From the NCBI GenBank assembly GCA_018398585.1, contig JAGTTD010000025.1, positions 15,195,578 to 15,259,577 of the forward strand: DNA of 64,000 nucleotides. The letters run 5' to 3'. Below, piece after piece: positions 57,368 to 64,000 of this stretch. The position numbers and the translations under genes are program-made. Below the pieces are notes generated by a model. It saw only the letters and a list, made by a program, of their open reading frames with translations. It was not told where the DNA came from and did not search any database. How positions within the stretch are numbered: the first letter of the stretch is position 1; each line of letters opens with the position of its first letter. Origin of the DNA: Simmondsia chinensis. Its lineage: Eukaryota; Streptophyta; Magnoliopsida; Caryophyllales; Simmondsiaceae.

Positions 57368-59169
57368 TTGGACAAAGAAACAAAAGATAAGAGTAATGGT
57401 GCAAGGATGACAGTCTTTGATTGCATACGTTCATCCCCTTTGCCTCCTCGGGATTCCATTTTCAACAGATTAGGAAATGTCCATGACCCTAGCACATCAA
57501 AAGAAGAAAGAGCTCACATGAGAAATTCTGTTTTCACCAAGATCAAAAGTGGTTGCCTCTGTGATAGTCATAATGAGAGGTTACAAGGTTGAGAATCGGG
57601 ATTAGCCACACCCCAATGTCAGGCTTCCATTTTCAGCCGACTCGGCGACAATAGCAAGAAGAATGTTCCAATCTCCCAAGAATGAGAATCAGCTTCCACA
57701 AGGCTTGGAGTGATCAAAGAGCTCAAAGAACCAACACAAAAGAGAAAAGGAGAGGTGTTGCAAACTGACAACAAGGGCAACGAAATTCGAAGCACCATCC
57801 CTTCACGTATGAGGCGCACCATGGAAATTGAAATTAGTAGAGAAGACACATTAAAGGAAAAGGGACGAATCGTGGTGTTCACCATCCCAAAGGCAGATAT
57901 AAACAACTGACTTTTGAAGGAGTCAAAGGTGCCCGGTCATCTAACCCTACAAGAGGAGAAAATAAGGAAGGAGATTCCTCCACAACCCATGAAGGATTTA
58001 GTGGACGAGGATGAAACACTCCAAGATGAAATCATCGCACACTCTTCTTACCACATAACTGTCAAGGAGATAGCAGCCAACGAGAACCCTAATGAAGAAA
58101 TTGCAGTAGTATCAGAAACCCCAGCACTCTTGGAGGATGGGGGGCAAGCCACGGTGGACGAACTAAAGGAGTTCAACTTAGGCAAGTCAAATGACCCACG
58201 CCCTGTGTTTGTGAGCACTCTGCTCAGTGTCGAGGACTAGAAGGCCTATTTGGACATTCTCGCCCAATACAAAGATGTGTTCGCATGGTCCTACAAAGAG
58301 ATGCCCGGTTTGGATCCTAGCATCGCAGTTCATTGTCTCAAGATCCAAAAGGAAGCCAAGCCAATGAAACAGCCCAATCGACGTTTTCGGTCAAACATTA
58401 TGGTAGAAATTAAAGTTGAGGTAAACAAGCTAATCTCTGCAGGTTTTATCCGTGAAGCGGAAGTTCTGACTTGGATCTCGAACATTGTCTTGGTAAGATA
58501 GAAGAACGGATAGCTCAGAGTTTCCATTTATTTTCAGGACCTCAATAATGCTTGACCAAAAGATAATTTTTCATTTGCCGATCTCGGAGTTGGATGGCTG
58601 ACGCCACCACCGGACACGAGCCTTTGTCCTTCGTGGATTGCATTGCTGGATACAATAAACTACGAATGGCTCCAAAAGATGAAAAAGCCACTGCCATTCG
58701 CACACCTAAAGGGATTTACTGCTACAAAATAATGCTTTTTGGTTTGAAGAATGCTGGCACCATGTACCAATGAGCAATGCAAAAGATCTTTGATGACCTA
58801 CTTCATAAGAAGGTTGAATGCTACATTGACGACCTCATCATAAAATCAAAGAAAAGAAGTGATTATCTCAATGACTTACACATCGTTTTCGAAAGGTTGC
58901 GGAAGGTGGGCCTCAGAATGAATCCCCTCAAGTGTGCTTTTGGCATTTCCTCAGGAAAGTTTCTTGGATTTATAGTATGCCATCGATGGATTGAGATTGA
59001 TCGATCCAAGATCAATGCCATACAGAACATGTTGGTGTCGAGCAATTGGAGTGAGCTCCGCAGCCTTCAAGGTCGCCTCGCTTACGTAAGGAGATTCATT
59101 GCCAACTTGGCTAGTTGCTGTCAACGTTTCAGCCACTTGATGAAGAAGGGTGCTCCTTCGAAAGCATAA
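57368..59169 (+). pseudogene. Tat linker and reverse transcriptase
   Basis: 57368-58240 is a charged linker in the protease frame. RT starts near 58250: YKDVFAWSYKEMPGLDPSIA, NKLISAGFIREAEVLTWISN, then stops where KNGxLRVSIYFQDLNNA is expected. After frameshifts at 58560-58770 the palm resumes: IFDDLLHKKVECYIDDLIIK with YIDD kept, then FERLRKVGLRMNPLKCAFGI, GKFLGFIVCHRW and SLQGRLAYVRRFIANLA. Confidence 0.85.
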
Positions 59170-60363
59170 TGAAGTATTTGATGAAACCGCCTATTTTGGG
59201 GGCACCGATACTCGACAGGCCCTTAATCCTCTACACCTCCACTCAGGAACTGTCTCTTGGGGGCACTTTGTGCACAAGAAACCAACGATGGGAAGGAAAG
59301 TGCATTGTACCATCTGAGTCGCACTCTAGTGGGTGCCGAACAGAACTACTCAACTACAGAGAAAATGTGCCTTTCTCTCATCTTTGCAATTCAAAAGCTG
59401 AGGCATTACAGGCAAGCGCTCATAGTGCGTTTAGTCTCAAAGGCGAATCCTATTAAGTAAGTCATTTCCAGACCAGTCCTATTAGGCCGTTTGGCACGTT
59501 GGGCTGTCCGCATAAAGCAATATAACATAGTATTTTTGCCACAAAAAGAACTTAAAGGGCTGGCTTTAGCCGACTTCTTAGCAGAGCATCCTCTTCAGGA
59601 TGAGTGGGAGCTGAATGATGATCTGCCCGATGAAGATGTTATGCTCGTCGAAGTACTTTCACCGTGGGAAATGTTCTTTGACAGCACATCACATGCTGAC
59701 GGGACAGGCGAGGGCATAGTTTTTGTTTCCCCTCAAAGGCATGTTTTACCATACTCATTTCTGCTCACTGAAAGATGTTCAAATAACGTGGCAGAATATC
59801 AAGCGCTAGTGTTGGGGCTAGAGATGGCCGTTGAAATAGGAATCCAAGACCTTGACATCTATGGAGATTCCATGTTAGTCATTCACCAGCTACTAGGTGA
59901 TTACAAGGTCAAGAAGGAAGACCTAATCCCTTACTGGAGACATGCCACCGACTTACTTGAGAAGCTAGACTCGAAGAAACTTGAGCATTTTCGTAGGAGT
60001 GCTAATGCCATGGTTGACGCGCTTGAAAATCTTGCAGCCACCATGGCACTTGGGAAAGGTGAATTAATGGAAGTTCTGGTATGTAGCAAATGGGTTATCC
60101 ACCTGCTCTACGTAGAAAATTTGAGAGACGACCATGTTATAAACCTCGCCATATCGGTACATGAGGTTACAGAAGAAGACTGGCGACTACCTTTTATTGA
60201 CTTTCTAGAGAAAGGAAAACTACCTGATGACAGACGCCACAGGATGGAATTCGATGTTAGGCTGATCAATTTTGTTACCACAATCAGGTTCTGTATCATT
60301 GCGCTTTTGACAGTATCCTTCGTCGCTGCCTTAGTCAAGAGGAGGCCAACCAAGCCATGGTAG
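59170..60363 (+). pseudogene. Tat RNase H and second (archaeal-type) RNase H
   Basis: The first RNase H is fragmented over three frames (APILDRPLILYTST, GALCAQETNDGKESALYHLS, EQNYSTTEKMCLSLIFAIQK). From 59491 an open stretch of 290 codons carries LARWAVRIKQYNI, LADFLAEHP, then the second RNase H: WEMFFDSTSHADGTGEGIVF, CSNNVAEYQALVLGLEMAVE, LDIYGDSMLVIHQLLGDYKV and NAMVDALENLAATMAL. The DGAS-type first Asp (FFDS), the Glu of AEYQAL, the GDS Asp and the MVDAL Asp are present. Two RNase H domains in tandem is a hallmark of the Tat lineage. Confidence 0.88.
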
Positions 60364-61406
60364 AGGCGCATTCAGGAATTTGTGGTGCACACCAATCCGG
60401 CCCCAAACTTCATGACCGTTTGAAAAGGAAGGGGTGCTACTGGCCAACGATGGTGCAAGACTGTATGGACTATGCCAAAAGGTGCAATGCTTGCCAATTC
60501 CATGCAAACTTTCTACACCAATCGCCAGAGCCTTTGCATCCAACAATAGCATCTTGTTCTTTCAAGGGATGGGCTCTCGACATCGTTGCACCATTCACGC
60601 CAAAATCTTTAGCTGGTCACTCTTTCATTCTGGCAGCAACAGACTGTTTTCCTAAGTGGACTGAAGTGGTTTCGCTCAAAGACGTGAAGAAGGAAAATGT
60701 GGCAGATTTCCTCAGAATACACATTATATAGTGCTATGGTGTTCCTCTATTCATTATAACTGATAATGGAAAACCATTCCATAACACCTTGGTGTCCCAA
60801 CTCCACGAAAAGTTTAAGCTCGCTCAACATAGGTCTTCAATGTATTATGCTGCTGCTAATGGGCAGGCTGAAGCATTCGACAAGACCCTTTGTAACCTAT
60901 TGAAGAAAGTGATTGCCAAGTCCAAGAGAGATTGGCACGAAAGGATTGGTGAAGCTTTGTTGGCCTATAAAACCACACACCGCACTCTCACTCAGGCATC
61001 ACCCTATTCTCTAGTGCATGGACTGGAGGCTATTCTACCACTAGAGCTTCAAATTCTCTCATTAAAAATTTCATTGACAACTGATGATAATGCTCGCTTA
61101 TGGCTCGACGAGTTGGAAGCGCTAGAAGAAAAGAGACGCCAAGCACAGCAGCAACTTGAGTGTTACCATGCTCGCTTGTCCCGCGCTTTTAACAAAAAGG
61201 TTCGACCTCATTCTTTCCAAGTGGGTGACATGGTATTAGCAGTGCGTAGACCCATCATCATCGCTCACAAGTCAGGGGGCAAATTCACACCAAAGTGGGA
61301 TGGACCTTATGTGGTGCAGGAAAATGGGGCCTACAAAATCGTCAATGCAGATGGTGTACGGGTCGGTCCTATCAATGGCAAGTTTTTGAAGCGATATTAT
61401 CCATAA
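60357..61406 (+). pseudogene. Tat integrase, one in-frame stop
   Basis: A zinc-binding part with HSGICGAHQSGPKLHDRLKR and CNACQFHANF is followed by the core with WALDIVAPFTPKS (first Asp), a TAG at 60729, then ITDNGKPFHN (second Asp) and ANGQAEAFDKTLCNLLKKVI (the Glu). It continues to AYKTTHRTLTQASPYSLVHG and a C-terminal domain VGDMVLAVRRPI ... FTPKWDGPYVV. A single TAG separates it from an uninterrupted frame, so this is the least decayed part of the element. Confidence 0.9.
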
Positions 61407-61989
61407 GCCGGTCCAACAGTCCACCAATGGTGTAGTATGTAGCTAAACTAATGAAACAACCCACCAAGTCCGAGGTGGTAAACAAATGGGTACTCCTGAC
61501 CCATAAAAGTATATACAGTGTACGGTAAAATAAAAAAATAAAATAAAATAAATGAACCTTTTCACTTTTGAACTACGACCGGCTTGATCCCTTAAGAGGG
61601 TATGTAAGCAACTTAGTATTAAGCTAGGTGCAGCCCAAATAATAAACAAACCCCTCATTTCTTCTTTAAGTTTTATCTTAAGTCAACAGCTTGATTAGTT
61701 GGCAATGATAAATCTAATCCAAAAAATCAAGCCCAAAATGACTTTCACATCAAAATTATCAGTCTCAAACATAAGATCCATGTCAAATAAAAAAATAATA
61801 ATAAAAATAAATGACACAGCACATTCCAATGTCTAAACAAAATCAGACTTTGTATTCTTTCAAAAGAGTCTCTCATACAATTTTGAAATGCAGTAACATA
61901 AAACAATATAAAAGGGGAAACCGCACCTACTTAGGAGGAGTCATCAAATTAAATAGGACCAGTGAATCTCGGAGTTCTGTCATATGCCC
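61407..61989. other. Tat 3' region without coding sequence
   Basis: AT-rich sequence between the integrase stop and the antisense ORF. No LTR partner was found. Confidence 0.5.
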
Positions 61990-62346
61990 CTAGAATCTCT
62001 CCAACTCTGCAGCTTCATTGGCGCTCATGATAGGAGTTAGCTCTAAGTCTCTCAACTCCTGCATTTTAGAGTTAACGATTTTTTCTGCAGTTTCTGCCTC
62101 AACATTCGTCATGGCCAATGATTCTTTCAACTCTACCACTTTGTTGGTGCCTTGATGAAGCCTCTCTTTAACTTGGCGAAATTCCTCTTCGATGCGGCTA
62201 AATTCATCTTCAATGTGACGAAGCAACTCTTCAGCATCTTCAAACACCTCAGTTTGAGCATATTTCTTCCTCTTGTGCTTGTTAAAACTCGGCAGTTTTC
62301 GAGTCTTTCTCTTCCTCCCAATTTGCACAATCCTTACATCTTGCAA
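61990..62346 (-). CDS. Antisense coiled-coil ORF behind Tat integrase
   Basis: An uninterrupted 118-codon minus-strand frame from ATG 62346. The N-terminus is very basic (GRKRKTRKLPSFNKHKRKKY). Residues 35-90 form a long Glu/Lys/Arg coiled coil (ELLRHIEDEFSRIEEEFRQV, KERLHQGTNKVVELKESL), followed by AETAEKIVNSKMQELRDLEL. It lies opposite to pol between integrase and the 3' end, the position in which some Tat-lineage elements carry an extra antisense ORF (for example maize Grande). The open frame in an otherwise decayed element is notable. The 5' part may be cut by the LTR inserted at 62375. Function unknown. Confidence 0.55.
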   Translation of the reverse strand: MQDVRIVQIGRKRKTRKLPSFNKHKRKKYAQTEVFEDAEELLRHIEDEFSRIEEEFRQVKERLHQGTNKVVELKESLAMTNVEAETAEKIVNSKMQELRDLELTPIMSANEAAELERF

Positions 62347-62374
62347 CAGATTTGTCCAAGGCTAAGTAAGATAC

Positions 62375-63025
62375 TGTCACGGACACGATATTCCCTGGTC
62401 CGTGACAGTGCCAGGACCGTGCCCAGGTCGCTGCCTCAGCCTTGCCAGGGTCGCTGCCAGTGCCGTGCCCCAGCCATGTCAAGACATTGTCTCAGTCGCT
62501 GCCAGTGCCGTGCCCAGCCTTATCAAGACAATGTCCAGTGCGCTGCCAGATCCGTGTCCCAGGCCTTGTCAAGGCCGTGCCAATGCGCGACCTAGGCCTG
62601 TGCCAGTGCCGTCCCAGGCCCGCGTCCCCAGCTCGCCCTTCCAGTGCCGCGTCGCACCTGAGCCTTGTCCAACTAGCCATTGGGGGGACGCTCCTCCCTT
62701 ACTAGCCGTTGGGAAGATTCTCCTTTTGATATTATTCTAGATTTAATTGTTGTAATTGATGATTCTAGATATTATTAGATATTCTAGTATTTTCTTGTAA
62801 TTCTATAAATAGGCATTTGTAATTCATTTATAATCATCCAATTATCAAATATATGAAATATTCTACTTTCTCATCTTTACTCTCTATTCTCTCATCTCAT
62901 CTCAATTCTATTTCTTTCTCATCTCGTACTCTATTTCTCATTCTTCCCTCATCTAAACCTCTATTGTCACTCAATTGGGCCTAAGTTCCATACTTTGGCC
63001 GTAACGAACATCAAGGTTTGTTACA
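62375..63025 (+). repeat. 5' LTR of the second RRM element
   Basis: Starts TGTCACGGACACG after the Tat sequence and ends GGTTTGTTACA just before the primer site. The first 300 bp are GC-rich degenerate repeats of GTGCCGTGCCCAG/CTTGTCAAGG words. A TATA box TCTATAAATAGGC lies at 62803-62815, followed by a CT-rich leader. Confidence 0.8.
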
Positions 63026-63042
63026 GTGGGTATCAGAGCAGT
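63026..63042 (+). other. Primer binding site (tRNA-Met type)
   Basis: GTGGGTATCAGAGCAGT directly behind the LTR. Confidence 0.85.
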
Positions 63043-63131
63043 TACGATCAAGGGCCACGTTCTAATCCACATTGAAGTGAAGTTTTGACCAAGTGGGCAT
63101 AATCAACAAATGATTCAAGAACTTTGGTAAG

Positions 63132-64000
63132 ATGGCCACGTTAGTGGTTAAGGTAACGGGTCTTCTTTATCCTATCACAAATGATGTTCTCATCCAAGTC
63201 TTTTCTATCTATGGGTCATTGAAGAAATTGTTATCATTTCAACTTTGTCCATTAAAGTGGAAGCACATGTAAAATACACTTCTTGGGAGGACGCTAAAAG
63301 TGCACGCCAAGGGCTATATAGAAGAAATGTCTATAACCATTGTTGTGCATTAGACATTGAATTCTTGACGCCTCTTAAAGAAGGTATTGATATGATCCAC
63401 AAAGAACTCATCAACTATAACGATGTGACGAAGGAGATGACAGCAACCCTCGATTCCTTGAACGGAAAATTGAAGTAATACATGCATAACCAAGGAATAA
63501 ACCCCGAGAAAAACGATCTTGACTTGATTCGTTTAGAAGCCATGGCTAAGCAAGAACCGGTTGAGCCAACCGCCCTTGTCAAACCGCAAGATGTGGGGAT
63601 GGGTGATGTCCTTCATACGTCGGACAAACCATTCTCCCAAGAATTGCCCGTTGACATCGAAGATGAACCGGAAGGGCCCCCCTTGGTTGAGGAAATGCAT
63701 GAGTCCTTTGAAGATGCCTTGACCCATGAGCCTCCACAACTTAAGGACAAGGAACAAGTTACGAGCACCGAAGCCGCTGTCAAGGATCCCTTCCTTGAGC
63801 TTTCCGTGCCAAATCTAAGGCCACCGAGTGGTGCTGATGTACGGTCAGTACAACAGCAGCAAGAGACGCAGCAGCAACATGGTGGGTCGCACATAAAGAA
63901 GGGAACCAGGCTGAAAACCAAGAAGAAGATGGGCCGGTCATGTGAATGCTTCCCAAGGACCGGATCGGAACTAAAATCTTCAAGGACCCAAGTCATCCAT
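63132..64000 (+). pseudogene. RRM-containing retroelement ORF (PTB RRM2-like), partial, one frameshift and one stop
   Basis: ATG 63132 begins MATLVVKVTGLLYPITNDVL then IQVFSIYGS. The frame slips near 63215 and continues IEEIVIISTLSIKVEAHVKY, TSWEDAKSARQGLYRRNVYN, HCCALDIEFLTP, an RRM of about 80 residues. A helical stretch follows (MTATLDSLNGKLK), a TAA at 63476-63478, then 174 open codons in the same frame to the window edge: acidic and Pro-rich (DVLHTSDKPFSQELPVDIED), a Gln-rich run (VQQQQETQQQ) and a basic GTRLKTKKKMG. LxPxTxDxLxQVFxxYG, the RN(I/V)YNxCCxxDIxFLTP end and the position at the start of an LTR element match the ORF at 31415-32701. No gag capsid or zinc knuckle is seen within the window. 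Confidence 0.75.

Larger units (their letters stand above)
53640..62374 (+). mobile_element. Tat-type Ty3/Gypsy retrotransposon, LTRs not recognised
   Basis: Begins with a leader containing TTTTGCACACCCCGTGGGAC at 53638, then gag, protease, RT, RNase H, a second RNase H and integrase on the plus strand, the Tat-lineage order. Frame 2 is kept from 54623 to 58501 with only stop codons, so decay is mostly by point mutation. The 5' LTR is lost at the inverted repeat, and the 3' side is cut by the LTR at 62375. Confidence 0.85.
62375..64000 (+). mobile_element. LTR retrotransposon with RRM at its ORF start, 5' part
   Basis: LTR, primer site and ORF are in order on the plus strand and the element leaves the window at 64000. 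The LTR is unrelated in sequence to that of the 31100-33027 element, but the encoded RRM is related. It has cut into the 3' end of the Tat element. Confidence 0.75.

Noticed and set aside
62152..62740. Several overlapping frames on both strands
   Set aside because: They fall in the GC-rich LTR repeats and opposite the coiled-coil ORF; repetitive translations without domains.

Overview
This window is plant nuclear DNA and almost entirely repetitive. Genes with GT/AG introns, tRNA-Met-type primer binding sites, Copia and Ty3/Gypsy polyproteins, a CACTA transposon, hAT elements, LINE domains and SINEs with TTG tails of the plant TS/Au type all point to an angiosperm, probably a eudicot with a repeat-rich genome. 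I cannot name the species. I found no host single-copy gene, tRNA gene or functional rRNA gene.

Layout. 1-5156: 3' part of a CACTA (En/Spm) transposon, with the end of the TNP2-like transposase, a second spliced gene that is open throughout, and the 3' terminal repeat. 5157-13065: a decayed gag-only LTR retrotransposon hosting other insertions. 13450-15510: a foldback MITE split by an hAT element that itself carries a SINE. 17348-17710: two SINE bodies, the first with a 5S rRNA-derived head. 17969-21299: complete minus-strand LTR element coding only gag and protease. 22060-25150: MITE, RNase H remnant and a long LTR-like repeat. 25694-28314: chromovirus-like Gypsy with an internal deletion. 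28815-29925: tandem LTR-like repeats. 30040-47400: a nest in which a minus-strand LINE holds a plus-strand Copia; that Copia's gag holds a minus-strand Copia; the inner Copia holds an RRM-coding LTR element in its 3' LTR and an inverted-repeat element plus a 5S-headed SINE in its leader. A 1.6-kb segment at the right edge of the nest is tandemly duplicated. 49755-53460: foldback element and a minus-strand LTR element of unknown coding content. 53640-62370: Tat-type Gypsy (gag, protease, RT, RNase H, second RNase H, integrase) with an antisense coiled-coil ORF. 62375-64000: 5' part of another LTR element that also begins with an RRM.

The most unusual content is two different LTR families (31100-33027 and 62375-64000) whose single recognisable domain is an RRM resembling the second RRM of polypyrimidine-tract-binding proteins, apparently a captured RNA-binding domain in non-autonomous retrotransposons. 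Second is a SINE family with a 5S rRNA head joined to a TS/Au-type tail. One copy has a perfect 16-bp target-site duplication directly flanking the 5S head, so the chimera moved as one unit. Nearly all coding regions carry stops or frameshifts; the exceptions are the CACTA exons. All calls come from reading the sequence; no database search was run.
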